A stretch of 64,000 nt of DNA. Origin: Litorimonas sp965205225 (GTDB taxonomy: Bacteria > Pseudomonadota > Alphaproteobacteria > Caulobacterales > Maricaulaceae). The translations under genes were made by a program, and so were the position numbers. The stretch's first letter is position 1. Each line of letters begins with the position of its first letter. The notes under the pieces were generated by a model. That model had not been told where the DNA came from, searched no databases, and saw only the letters and a program-made list of their open reading frames with translations. Below, piece after piece: positions 34,907 to 43,995 of the stretch. Location of the stretch: the NCBI GenBank assembly GCA_965205225.1, contig CBDBFZ010000003.1, forward strand, positions 434,001 to 498,000, written 5' to 3'.

Positions 34907-36217
34907 ATGAGCCCTGAGGATCAAAAAAACACCGTGCCTTCCAGAGCCGAAATCGAGTCATTGCCCGTTAGTAATGCAGATTTTGATGAGATAGGTGCTT
35001 ACATAGGACGCTTTAACCCCATCAAGATAATGGGAGTGGAGCAGAAGGAGATTACGCACTCGAATATTCTTGCTTGGCTGTTAAATCCGCAAGAAAACCA
35101 TGGGTTAGGTGACACATTTCTAAAAGCCTTTTTGTCGGAAGCTCTTTGGGACCCGCGCAATACAGATCGTCCATCTCGTCCATCCGCTATAGAGGTTTCT
35201 CAAGCGGATTTAATGGATGCCGAGATAAAGCGCGAATGGAAGCGCATCGATTTGTTTATACGCAGTCCACGAAATGGCTGGGTATTTGTCATAGAAAATA
35301 AATTTCGCAGCGTACAAGGTCCAAATCAGTTAAAACAATATTTGGACGCGGTTGAAGAGCGATTCAAAGATGTAGGTGTAGAAGTTCGTGGTGTGTTTCT
35401 AACTCTATGGGAAGAGGAACCCAACGATAAACGTTATTCATCCGTCAGATATAGCTCAATTCGAGACATATTGGAACAACAAATATTGTGTGGCAGACAC
35501 CCTCTCACAGCAGAGGTGAAGGTGTTTTTAAAACATTACCTTGAGATTATTAAAGAGGAGACGGAAATGAGCGAAAATCAAGATGAAATGGAAAAATTAG
35601 CCTATCGGTTCTATCGCGACCACAAGCGCGTGCTGGACTTCATTCATAAACATAGAAACAGGACTGGGTTTAAAAAGGCCTACAAAAAGGTTTTTGGTCA
35701 GGATTTGAAAGCCTTAGCTAAAATGAAAACCGCAAAGCAAGAGTTTATATTTATCGATTCTGGTTTTGCCACATCTGGTGAGGAGTGGATTGGTTTTTTG
35801 CCAGAGTGTTGGTTTGATGCATTGGGCAAGAAACCCAATTGGAATGTGAAGGAAGTTTGGATGAAGGGTTTTCCTCTCATAATGTGGATTGGACTCAAAT
35901 CTTATGGAAGCGGAGACAGCGCATGGATAAGATTATGCATAGAAATCGGGCGACTGAGGAGTGACAATAGTTCAGAGAAAAACTCAATCGAGTTAGATAA
36001 GAAATTGATCGAACTGATTAAAAACGTCGCAAAGAGAGAAAATTTCAAAAACAACGAATGTCTGGAAAAAGGCAATGAGGAAGATTCAAAAAAATCAATA
36101 ATTTTTAGCAAGGATAGTTTTCATATTAATGATATCCAAGATCACGAAGAAATAGCTGACGTAATTCAAAAAAACCTGAAATTGGAAGACTTCAATCCGA
36201 AGATCAATGCTATCTAA
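34907..36217 (+). CDS. PD-(D/E)XK nuclease-superfamily protein (PDDEXK_4-like)
   Basis: The protein has 436 residues. The N-terminal half shows THSNILAWLLNPQENHGLGD, a conserved opening of this group, then KREWKRIDLFI and VFVIENKFRS, which give the PD-(D/E)XK pattern with D in RIDLFI and E-x-K in IENK. QLKQYLDAVEERF follows. The C-terminal half is Lys-, Asn- and Ser-rich with no family I recognise. Base composition is clearly more AT-rich than its neighbours and it borders a complete IS, so it probably arrived by transfer. Such lone nucleases are often tied to phage defence, but the role here is unproven. Confidence 0.75.
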   Translation: MSPEDQKNTVPSRAEIESLPVSNADFDEIGAYIGRFNPIKIMGVEQKEITHSNILAWLLNPQENHGLGDTFLKAFLSEALWDPRNTDRPSRPSAIEVSQADLMDAEIKREWKRIDLFIRSPRNGWVFVIENKFRSVQGPNQLKQYLDAVEERFKDVGVEVRGVFLTLWEEEPNDKRYSSVRYSSIRDILEQQILCGRHPLTAEVKVFLKHYLEIIKEETEMSENQDEMEKLAYRFYRDHKRVLDFIHKHRNRTGFKKAYKKVFGQDLKALAKMKTAKQEFIFIDSGFATSGEEWIGFLPECWFDALGKKPNWNVKEVWMKGFPLIMWIGLKSYGSGDSAWIRLCIEIGRLRSDNSSEKNSIELDKKLIELIKNVAKRENFKNNECLEKGNEEDSKKSIIFSKDSFHINDIQDHEEIADVIQKNLKLEDFNPKINAI

Positions 36218-36330
36218 AAAGGTCTGACCCAGTTTTCTGAATCAGCCCAAAATTAATCAAATAAATCTCACACGCCCGAAAAGACTAAGTCTCGGTCAAA
36301 TCTCCGGCGTCGATGAAATTAACGCGAAAA

Positions 36331-37713
36331 CTAATCGGGAATTTCTGCCGACATCACAGCCATTAGCGGTTCGGGCTGCACGATGGTCGCTGTCCTACGT
36401 AGAGCTTCAATTTCGGCCCGGCGGGTTTTGAAACTCGGCAACTGACCTTTAGAAAGAGGTTTTCCAGATAGTTGGCTCAAACGGCGAGGATTGATTTTCT
36501 TGCCATTGTGAATGACTTCATAATGTAAATGCGGTCCGGTTGAACGCCCTGTCGTGCCGACATAGCCAATGACCTGATCCTGACGCACGCGCGCGCCAGC
36601 TTTAATTCCGCGCGCAAAACCCTTCATGTGGGCATAGGCCGTCTTATATCCATCCGAGTGGCGAATACGAACATAGTTGCCAAAGCTGCCGTAACGATTG
36701 GCCCGTTCGACCGTGCCAGAACCTGCTGCGAGAATTGGGGTTCCGCGCGGCGCGGCGAAATCTACGCCTGAATGCATTTTACGGTATCCCAGAATCGGAT
36801 GTTTGCGGCGTCCATAGGACGAGGACAGACGGGCACCATTAATGGGTGTTGCCCGTAATTTGCGTTTCGCGGTCTTACCCTCTGCATCATAGAAGTTTTC
36901 ATGTCCCTCTTCATCCTCGAACAACCAGTAATTGAGTGTTCGTCCGCGCGGTGAGAATGAGGTATAAAGAAGATCGCCTGCCTTGACGATATTGCCTTTG
37001 CTATCGCGAGTGACTTCAAAGAAGAGTTCGAACGCGTCACCCGGCTGGATGTCCCGTTGGAAGTCGACAGAATATTCATAGATATTGGCAAATTGCGCGA
37101 CCACCTTGTCCGGCGCGCCGAGGCGTGTGGCATCAACATAGAGCGAATTTTCAATCGTCGCGCGAACCGACAATGTCTCGTACCGGAATTCAGCCTTCAC
37201 AGATCGGGACGACCAGTCTTCGCCCTGACGAGATACAAAAATCGTTTGTTCCGCAGACGGGCGGAACGTCACGTCGCTCAGCACACCATTTTTAAGATAC
37301 AGGTTGAATGTCTGACCCGCCCGAAGACGGCGCGGTGAAAAATCTTCAGAAAAAGCCTGCACAAACCGATGGACCTCGGATCCAGTCATCCCCTCGCGCT
37401 GGAGCATCGGTCCAAGATTATCGCCCGGCTTTAATGTCACTTCGCGGCGTTCGCGCAAGGGCACGATAAATTCATCGGACAGGGCCATGTCGAAGCGAGA
37501 CAATTCATGGACAGGTTTCGCAATTACCAGTTCAGCGACATCGACAATGTCAGCATCATACGGTGATTGAGGCAGCGCCATCATCGCGATCAGGACCAGT
37601 GCGCCGCTGGCAATCAGAGCTTTAAGCTTGTTACGGGACGGAATGCGGGTCGAACTATACCCAACAAAGGCCTGCATCCGATCAGACAGGGCGGTTCTGA
37701 AGGTCTCAGTCAT
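36331..37713 (-). CDS. M23-family peptidoglycan endopeptidase, membrane-anchored
   Basis: The protein has 460 residues. One N-terminal membrane helix (about 28-48) anchors a periplasmic part. An OapA/LysM-like region around LKPGDNLGPMLQREG precedes the LytM/M23 domain, whose zinc ligands and catalytic residues are in MHSGVDFAAPRGTPI, and AYAHMKG and GPHLHYEV. It would cut peptide cross-links during growth or division. The C-terminal 60 residues are basic and look unstructured. It is divergent from the YdbH-like gene, with about 170 bases of shared promoter region. Confidence 0.9.
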   Translation of the reverse strand: MTETFRTALSDRMQAFVGYSSTRIPSRNKLKALIASGALVLIAMMALPQSPYDADIVDVAELVIAKPVHELSRFDMALSDEFIVPLRERREVTLKPGDNLGPMLQREGMTGSEVHRFVQAFSEDFSPRRLRAGQTFNLYLKNGVLSDVTFRPSAEQTIFVSRQGEDWSSRSVKAEFRYETLSVRATIENSLYVDATRLGAPDKVVAQFANIYEYSVDFQRDIQPGDAFELFFEVTRDSKGNIVKAGDLLYTSFSPRGRTLNYWLFEDEEGHENFYDAEGKTAKRKLRATPINGARLSSSYGRRKHPILGYRKMHSGVDFAAPRGTPILAAGSGTVERANRYGSFGNYVRIRHSDGYKTAYAHMKGFARGIKAGARVRQDQVIGYVGTTGRSTGPHLHYEVIHNGKKINPRRLSQLSGKPLSKGQLPSFKTRRAEIEALRRTATIVQPEPLMAVMSAEIPD

Positions 37714-37882
37714 TGATCGTGTCGTCCTTGGGTACTTCTTAAAGCGCGAAATATGTCACTGGAGCTGGCTTGCGTCTCATTCTGCCTGCCTCCCCTTCGT
37801 AAAGTGTTAACTCTGTTGACCAACTCCGTCACCTTAGCGCTTTTTTTTGGTGGGTTCAGGTTAGCCCGAGTAAGCGTTCTGC

Positions 37883-40800
37883 ATGAGCGCTGCTCCTTAC
37901 GCAATCAAGAAGCGCAAACCGCTGGTGTGCGCGCTCCGCATTTTGACCTGGCTGGTTGCCACCGCACTGCTGATTATTGCACTGGCGGCGGCTTGGGCCT
38001 GGTCCAATCGATATGAGTTGGTGGAACATCAAGCGATTACCTATCTCGACTCCCTCGGCATTGATGCGGAGCTGACAATTAGATCTGCAAACGGCACATT
38101 CACAGATATTCGCAATATTCGTCTATCGTATGAGGAAGCACCCTTTCTCACCATTGATCGCTTGCAAGCCTCATACCAGTGGCGAGAGCTCCTGAACGGC
38201 GCAGTGGAACGTTTGGTCTTTACGGGTCTCAATGCGACGATCACGATCGACGAAACAGGTCAGATTGTCGATGGCTGGCGTCCGTCGTCGTCGACGGGCG
38301 GCGACGCGGCTTTGCCCCCGGGCGGGATTGAGATCGAACGCGGATCCGTGCTGTTGAAGACTCCGTTCGGAGACGCGTCAATCTCAGGTGAAGGAATGAT
38401 TAAGAGCCTGGATATATTTACCTTCGACGGCGATCTGCAACAGACCACGCTTAGCCGGGACGGCATCCGTGTTTCAGCAGCGGGTCCCTTATCGGCCGAG
38501 CGGCGCGGCGGGCCTGTGTCAATCGACGCGCCAGACACCAAGCTCAGCGTGGAACATCCGTCGGGCAGTCTCCGCAGCACAGAATTGTCCGTCGCAGGAA
38601 TGTTCAACCCTGCGGATACTGCTCTCACAGGTCGCGCCCGGTTAGAAGGTGGCTCATTTGATGCTGCCGCAGGTCTGACTGGCCAGATAAAAACGGTGGT
38701 ATTTGACGGACGGTGGATCAACGGAGCGACAACCGCTGACATTGACGCTCAGCTTTCCCGAGTAACCCTGACGGATGCGGACCGCCGCAAATCTCTGTCG
38801 CGCACACTCAGCCAAGCCAATCTCTTGTCAGACACCCCTGTCGCACAGAATTTCGCCCCGACTCTTGTCGACCCCATCGCGGATTTGCTGGTGGACGCTG
38901 AACTAGACGCATCTCTGTCGCTGTTATTGAATTCCCAGCAGAGAGACGTGTTCCTTCGTGCGCCTGCGACCGTGAATACCAGAAAGACGATCGCAATTTT
39001 ATCACCTGTCGCGGATGAACCCTTATACCGCTATCAGAATGGTTCGAGCGCCTATGCACTGAATACTCAGGTCGAGCTGTCCCGTCCTCTGCCGCTGTCA
39101 TTGACCCCGCTTCGCGTCATTATTCGCTCGACTGACGGATTTATGATCGAGGGTGTCGCGGGCGCCACCGGCCAGTTTAAAACTCGCACGCCGTGGCGTG
39201 CCGTGACCCGTGAGGGAGGGTCCGCCCGGCTCGCGCCGCTGTCGGTCGGGTTCGAGTATGACGCACCGCTGGACAGCCCCTCTCGCCTGATCTTGCGCGG
39301 AGCCGTTGATTATGACGGTGATATTCCGGGTGGTTATGTCGAAGCCTTGACGGCGAGCGGGGTTCTGAACACCCGGCTGAATCAAGGCCGAACTCAGATC
39401 GATTTCAAACCTGACCAAAAACTGACATTCGCAAAGCTGGAATTGACATCTGACTGGCTGATTGAAGATTTTTCTGGATCCATTGTCCCGCGCGCGCCCA
39501 TTTTTGCGCGAACAGCCTCAGGAACTGCCAAGGTTCAGATAAATCTCAGTGACGCCAATTTCTCCGCTGCAAGATCTGAATCGGACGCCGAAGACGCTGC
39601 CACGCTCGACTTACAAGTGGCGCAGGCCAATATTTCTGGCCGGATCCTGGACACGGCCCAGACCTGGGACATCGGGTTTTCCAGTTTCGGCGTCAAATCG
39701 GAAACATTTCCCGTGATCGGCACGGATGTCACTTTGCCCGAAGGTGAGTTGTTCGTCAGTCTATCCGCCGGTGAGCCGTTGACATTTTCTACATCCGCGC
39801 CCGCATCAATGCTGATAACACCCGGTTACGTCGTGCGCGGCATGGCCTTCAATGCCTCAGGGACAATCGAGCGCTATACGGCTAACTTCGGCGGCGGGAA
39901 GGTCCGAATGATCCCGCAGACGGAGGATGCCATTCCGCTTCCGGTTCTGCCTATGTCAGGGAAGCTGACCGTCGACGCAGGCGCTTTTTCAGGACAGGCT
40001 CAGAGCTTTCTGCCCCGTGTGCCAGACACGCCCATCAACATCGACTATCAGTTGATTGATGGTCAGGGCACCGCAGACGTGACCATCGAAGATCTTCCCT
40101 TTAAATCTGGCGGCTTGCAGCCACAGCAATTAGCGCCAGCCTTGCGGGGTAAGATTGCTCAGGTCGACGGCACGGTTGATGCCAAACTCAATATTCAATT
40201 CGGGGGCGACGCCGCTCTCTCCGGAACTGGATCGCTTGAGATTTTCGATATGTCGCTCGGCACCGCGCCTGGTCCCATCACGGGTCTGTCAGGACAGATC
40301 GAATTGACTTCGCTCTTCCCCTTCGTAACAGCCCCCGACCAGCGTCTGCATATTCGCAGTTTCGACCCGGGTTTTCCACTGGAAAACGGCGAACTGGTCT
40401 ATGCGCTTGTGGCAGACGGGATTGATATCTCAGAGGCACTCTTCCCCCTTGGTGAGGGGCGCGTCTCATTTGATCCGTTCACCTGGGTTTACGGCGCTGT
40501 AGAAAATCGCGTTGTCCTGAGGGTTGCAGACGTCGAAATTGGTGAGTTCCTGAAAGATATTGGCGACGGTAGACTCTCCGCGACAGGAACCCTGTTTGGC
40601 ACTATTCCCATCGTAGTGCGCGGCATTGATGTGCGTGTCGACAATGGACGGCTTGAAGCCCGCAATGGCGAAACCATCCGTTTTGCCAGCAGTGGCGGGG
40701 CTGACGCCATCCCGAACGAATATGCTCAGCAGGCCATCAAGGCGCTCGAAAATTTCAATTATGACGCCTTATTTCTTGAAATCGACGGGCCTCTGGACGG

Positions 40801-40987
40801 TGATATAAAGATGGGTGTTGTATTTACCGGATCCAACCCAGACGTCCTGTATGACGTTCCGTTTCAGTTCGACATCACCGTGGAAGGCGAGTTGTTCAAT
40901 ATTGCGCGAAGTTTCAACCCGAATAGCCATCAAGCCCGGATTGTCACGTCTGTCGTCAGCCAGCAGCAAGATGAGACCCGGCCTTAG
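37883..40987 (+). CDS. YdbH-like intermembrane lipid transport (AsmA-like) protein
   Basis: The protein has 1034 residues. It has one N-terminal membrane helix (about 18-40), then a long beta-rich periplasmic body with no other helices, as in AsmA/TamB/YdbH proteins thought to bridge inner and outer membranes for phospholipid movement. The C-terminal third (GSLEIFDMSLGTAPGPI ... DGPLDGDIKMGVVF) resembles the YdbH (PF11739-type) region. The ATG at 37883 is supported by context. It may supply the outer membrane with lipids. The end overlaps the convergent MBL gene by four bases. Confidence 0.72.
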   Translation: MSAAPYAIKKRKPLVCALRILTWLVATALLIIALAAAWAWSNRYELVEHQAITYLDSLGIDAELTIRSANGTFTDIRNIRLSYEEAPFLTIDRLQASYQWRELLNGAVERLVFTGLNATITIDETGQIVDGWRPSSSTGGDAALPPGGIEIERGSVLLKTPFGDASISGEGMIKSLDIFTFDGDLQQTTLSRDGIRVSAAGPLSAERRGGPVSIDAPDTKLSVEHPSGSLRSTELSVAGMFNPADTALTGRARLEGGSFDAAAGLTGQIKTVVFDGRWINGATTADIDAQLSRVTLTDADRRKSLSRTLSQANLLSDTPVAQNFAPTLVDPIADLLVDAELDASLSLLLNSQQRDVFLRAPATVNTRKTIAILSPVADEPLYRYQNGSSAYALNTQVELSRPLPLSLTPLRVIIRSTDGFMIEGVAGATGQFKTRTPWRAVTREGGSARLAPLSVGFEYDAPLDSPSRLILRGAVDYDGDIPGGYVEALTASGVLNTRLNQGRTQIDFKPDQKLTFAKLELTSDWLIEDFSGSIVPRAPIFARTASGTAKVQINLSDANFSAARSESDAEDAATLDLQVAQANISGRILDTAQTWDIGFSSFGVKSETFPVIGTDVTLPEGELFVSLSAGEPLTFSTSAPASMLITPGYVVRGMAFNASGTIERYTANFGGGKVRMIPQTEDAIPLPVLPMSGKLTVDAGAFSGQAQSFLPRVPDTPINIDYQLIDGQGTADVTIEDLPFKSGGLQPQQLAPALRGKIAQVDGTVDAKLNIQFGGDAALSGTGSLEIFDMSLGTAPGPITGLSGQIELTSLFPFVTAPDQRLHIRSFDPGFPLENGELVYALVADGIDISEALFPLGEGRVSFDPFTWVYGAVENRVVLRVADVEIGEFLKDIGDGRLSATGTLFGTIPIVVRGIDVRVDNGRLEARNGETIRFASSGGADAIPNEYAQQAIKALENFNYDALFLEIDGPLDGDIKMGVVFTGSNPDVLYDVPFQFDITVEGELFNIARSFNPNSHQARIVTSVVSQQQDETRP

Positions 40988-41667
40988 CCTGGTCCGGACG
41001 TGTTCGGCCCCGCCGTGGCGCCCTCTCCCACAAATGGGTTGTGCAGACGTTCCCGCCCGAGCGTGCTCATATTTCCGTGCCCTGGCACGAACCGTATCTC
41101 GTCGCCCAGTGGGAAGAGTTTCGTCTTGATGCTGTCGATCAGCTGAGCGTGATTGCCCTTGGGGAAATCGGTTCGCCCGATTGATCCTTCGAACAGCACA
41201 TCACCGACGAAAGCGATCTTCATGTCGCGATTATGGATCACTACATGGCCTGGCGTGTGACCGGGCGTATGCGAGACGTCGAAGGTGATGCCTGCCAGTT
41301 GAAGCTGGTCGCCCTCCTCCAAATAGCGGTCCGGGACAACAGCGCGACCCATGCCGGGATGACCGTAAAGCGCCCAGTGATCACCGATCTCATCCATCCA
41401 GAACTGGTCATCCTTATGCGGCCCAATCACCGGCACGCTAGTTTCCTCTCGGAGTTGGTCCGCCCCGCCCGCATGATCGAGATGACCGTGGGTGAGCCAG
41501 ATTTCGGTCAGGATTACCCCAAATTCGTCAAGCTTTGCACGGAGACGATCAACTTCTCCACCTGGATCAATGAGAACGCCTTCCATCGTCTCTGTGTCGT
41601 ACAGCAAGGAACAATTCTGCTGAAACGGCGTGACGGGAATAATTTTGAGTTCAAGCATGGCGTTCAT
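40984..41667 (-). CDS. MBL-fold metallo-hydrolase (glyoxalase II-like)
   Basis: The protein has 227 residues; ATG 41667 or the in-frame ATG three codons later could be the start. The zinc-binding motif THGHLDHAGG (HxHxDH) and the further ligands in SHTPGHTPGHV and VGDVLFEGSIG are present. LKIIPVTPFQQNCSLLYD is the usual opening of YcbL-type glyoxalase II-like proteins. It likely hydrolyses a thioester such as S-lactoylglutathione, which would fit with gshA in the region. It is small for full GloB, lacking the C-terminal helical domain. Confidence 0.85.
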   Translation of the reverse strand: MNAMLELKIIPVTPFQQNCSLLYDTETMEGVLIDPGGEVDRLRAKLDEFGVILTEIWLTHGHLDHAGGADQLREETSVPVIGPHKDDQFWMDEIGDHWALYGHPGMGRAVVPDRYLEEGDQLQLAGITFDVSHTPGHTPGHVVIHNRDMKIAFVGDVLFEGSIGRTDFPKGNHAQLIDSIKTKLFPLGDEIRFVPGHGNMSTLGRERLHNPFVGEGATAGPNTSGPG

Positions 41668-41974
41668 GTCGGGGGCAATGTCGGCTGCGTCAACGGCATG
41701 AATGACAAAATGGACATTCAGGAGCGTTCAGGGTGATTGTCCTATCCTGTCATCGGGCCATTCACGCGGTCTCTCTCTTTTTGACTTGGCCCGGACGTTC
41801 GCGTTCGAGCCATTTTTTGCGCGAAAAACAGTTTCTCACAAATATGTCAGCCAACCGTCATGCTGCGGTCAAGATTACTGGATTAGGAACAGTCATCCCT
41901 TGACTCGGCGGCTTGCTCAGACCCCTCCCTAAATCTAGCGCAGGCCGCCACTTTTTTGGGGCGATCAATCCTGT
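41668..41974. other. Intergenic region between MBL and hisS genes
   Basis: No gene, RNA or clear terminator is visible. The promoter of the leftward MBL gene should be here and the leftward hisS message must end here, but neither signal is obvious. Confidence 0.4.
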
Positions 41975-43468
41975 TTAATCCGACATCATCTCCCGGATCG
42001 CGGCCACAGCCTGGTCGCGGCCAATCGTCTGTTGTGCAGGCCGCGATGATTTCCATTCTTCATTCGTCTCGATGGCTTTGGCCATTTCGGCGCCAAGTAC
42101 GAGATCCTTGATCGTGACCTGCCCTGTGTCTGCTTCTTCCGATCCAATCAGAACCGCCAGGCGCACACCGCGCCGATCAGCATATTTGAGCTGTTTGGTC
42201 ACATTACCCGAGCCGGTGAAGACCTCAGCTCGGATTCCGCCCGCGCGCAGCTCGGTCGCCAATTGAAAATAGCGTGGCAGCAGGGACCGGTCGAAGACAG
42301 TGATTAAAACAGGGGGCTGCGCCGTCGCGGCAAGCGCATGCATGGGTTCCAAAGCCGTGATAAAACGAGAAACGCCAAATGAGAAACCTGTCGCCGGCAC
42401 AGCCTGACCCCGGAAGCGCGAAACCAGATCATCATAGCGGCCACCTCCGCCGATCGAGCCGATCCGAACCGGACGGCCCTTGCGATCCGTGATTTCGGCC
42501 AGCAATTCAAGCTCAAAGACCGGACCGGTATAATATCCAAGGCCGCGCACGACGGATGTATCGAAACTGACCCGATCTGGCCCGAAGCCTGTTGTTGTCA
42601 GCAGCCGGTCAATCTCAGCCAGTTCGTCAACACCAGCCTTTGCGCGATCCGAGGCCCCAACCAGCCCGGACAGGGTCGCAATCGTGGTTTCGCGGTCCGG
42701 ATCGGACGCTGTTGTAAAACCGAGCACAGCGCGGATTCCGTCTGGGTTTAATTTCGCGCCATCCGTATAATCGCCGGACTCATCTTCGCGGCCCTCCCCC
42801 AACAATGCTTCGACGCCGTCCTCACCCAATCGGTCCAACTTATCAATGGCTCGCAGAACCTGCAGGCGCTGCGTCGCGCCCTCCTGTGTATTGGGAACGC
42901 CCGACGCTTCAAGAATACCGTCGAGTAGTTTTCGGTTATTCACCCGCACCGCATACTGCTCATTACTGAGTCCCGCCGCGCGCGCGACTTCGGCTGCGAT
43001 CATGATCATCTCGGCGTCTGCGCCCGCGCCGCCCGCGCCGACCGTATCCGCATCGCATTGTGTGAATTCACGAAAGCGGCCCGGACCCGGTTTTTCGTTC
43101 CGGAAAACCAAACCGCTCTGGTAGCGCCGAAACGGTTTCGGAATCTTGTCGTAATTCTCTGCCACATAACGCGCGAGCGGGGCGGTCAGATCATAGCGCA
43201 GCGACAACCATTGCTCGTCGTCATCCTGAAGCGCGAAGACACCGACATTGGGCCGATCCTCATCCGGCAGAAACTTACCGAGCAAATCAGCATATTCGAA
43301 AGCCGGCGTTTGCAGCGGCTCGAACCCGAAGGAGTCATAGACCGAAAAGGCGCGTGCAACGAGCGCGGCTTCAGTTCGCATCACATCGGCAGGGCGATCC
43401 TCAAAGCCACGGGGACGCCGCGCCTTGGGGCGAAAGGGTTTGTTCTTATTTTTTGATTTCTGGGCCAT
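41975..43468 (-). CDS. hisS: Histidyl-tRNA synthetase
   Basis: The protein has 497 residues of class II synthetases. It charges tRNA-His. Motif 2 appears as RYQSGLVFRNEKPGPGRFRE, the histidine-specific loop as VRGLGYYTGPVFE, and motif 3 as TGFSFGVSRF. A C-terminal anticodon-binding domain (PPVLITVFDRSLLPRYFQLA...) is complete. The N-terminal 20 residues are very basic (KNKNKPFRPKARRPRG), typical of alphaproteobacterial HisS. Length is within the family range. Confidence 0.95.
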   Translation of the reverse strand: MAQKSKNKNKPFRPKARRPRGFEDRPADVMRTEAALVARAFSVYDSFGFEPLQTPAFEYADLLGKFLPDEDRPNVGVFALQDDDEQWLSLRYDLTAPLARYVAENYDKIPKPFRRYQSGLVFRNEKPGPGRFREFTQCDADTVGAGGAGADAEMIMIAAEVARAAGLSNEQYAVRVNNRKLLDGILEASGVPNTQEGATQRLQVLRAIDKLDRLGEDGVEALLGEGREDESGDYTDGAKLNPDGIRAVLGFTTASDPDRETTIATLSGLVGASDRAKAGVDELAEIDRLLTTTGFGPDRVSFDTSVVRGLGYYTGPVFELELLAEITDRKGRPVRIGSIGGGGRYDDLVSRFRGQAVPATGFSFGVSRFITALEPMHALAATAQPPVLITVFDRSLLPRYFQLATELRAGGIRAEVFTGSGNVTKQLKYADRRGVRLAVLIGSEEADTGQVTIKDLVLGAEMAKAIETNEEWKSSRPAQQTIGRDQAVAAIREMMSD

Positions 43469-43508
43469 AGCGCCGCGCCCCTAGCGGGCGGCGCGAAGAG
43501 CGGCAAGC

Positions 43509-43884
43509 CTAGCTGTCGAGTTCACTGCCGAGAACGGGGGCGGAGAGATCGATAATTCCCTGTTGCGTATAAAGTTTTTCAGCAAGGGTTGTTTCTGATA
43601 GTGCTCCGGGAGAATCGATAAATCGCTGTAGCCCGTCGCAAAACGAACGGAATACCCCGTTCATGCAGGGCGTCTGCCACCGTGGCCGATATGCCATTCT
43701 CCAGGTTGAAGTCCAGGATCGCAGCTGTAATGTCGGCTGTCCTGATCGCGGACAGGGCCTGATTGCGCATACTGGCAAGATGAACGAGTGCGGCGCCTAG
43801 CTCAGTAACAAGCTCTTCGGTGTTCATAGCGATAATGAAATTGTCTTCGACAATCAGAACATCGCCCGTAAAGACGGAAGTCAA
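43509..43884 (-). pseudogene. Single-domain response regulator, frameshifted twice
   Basis: The frame from 43884 gives a receiver domain: VLIVEDNFIIAMNTEELV with the acidic pocket, and the phospho-acceptor aspartate in AAILDFNLENG. After ERGIPFV the original text ATGYSDLSILPEHYQKQPLL appears in a second frame and the C-terminus KLYTQQGIIDL in a third, so two single-base changes have broken it. An intact product would be about 124 residues. It probably once received phosphate from a histidine kinase elsewhere. Confidence 0.75.
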
Positions 43885-43995
43885 ATAACACTCCTTTGTG
43901 ACCGAACACTCAGATCAAATTCCGTCCAGATCCGATTGAGCCTTAATATGTCATCATCTCTTAAACTATTTCAATTGGAGCACTAATAATATGGG

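Noticed and set aside
37800..37882. Promoter TTGACC upstream of the YdbH-like gene
   Set aside because: A -35-like TTGACC is present but no acceptable -10 at the right spacing, so I do not call it.
41233..41736. Open frame of 167 codons on the plus strand opposite the MBL hydrolase
   Set aside because: The minus strand has the HxHxDH metal motif and full family pattern; the plus frame is a shadow.
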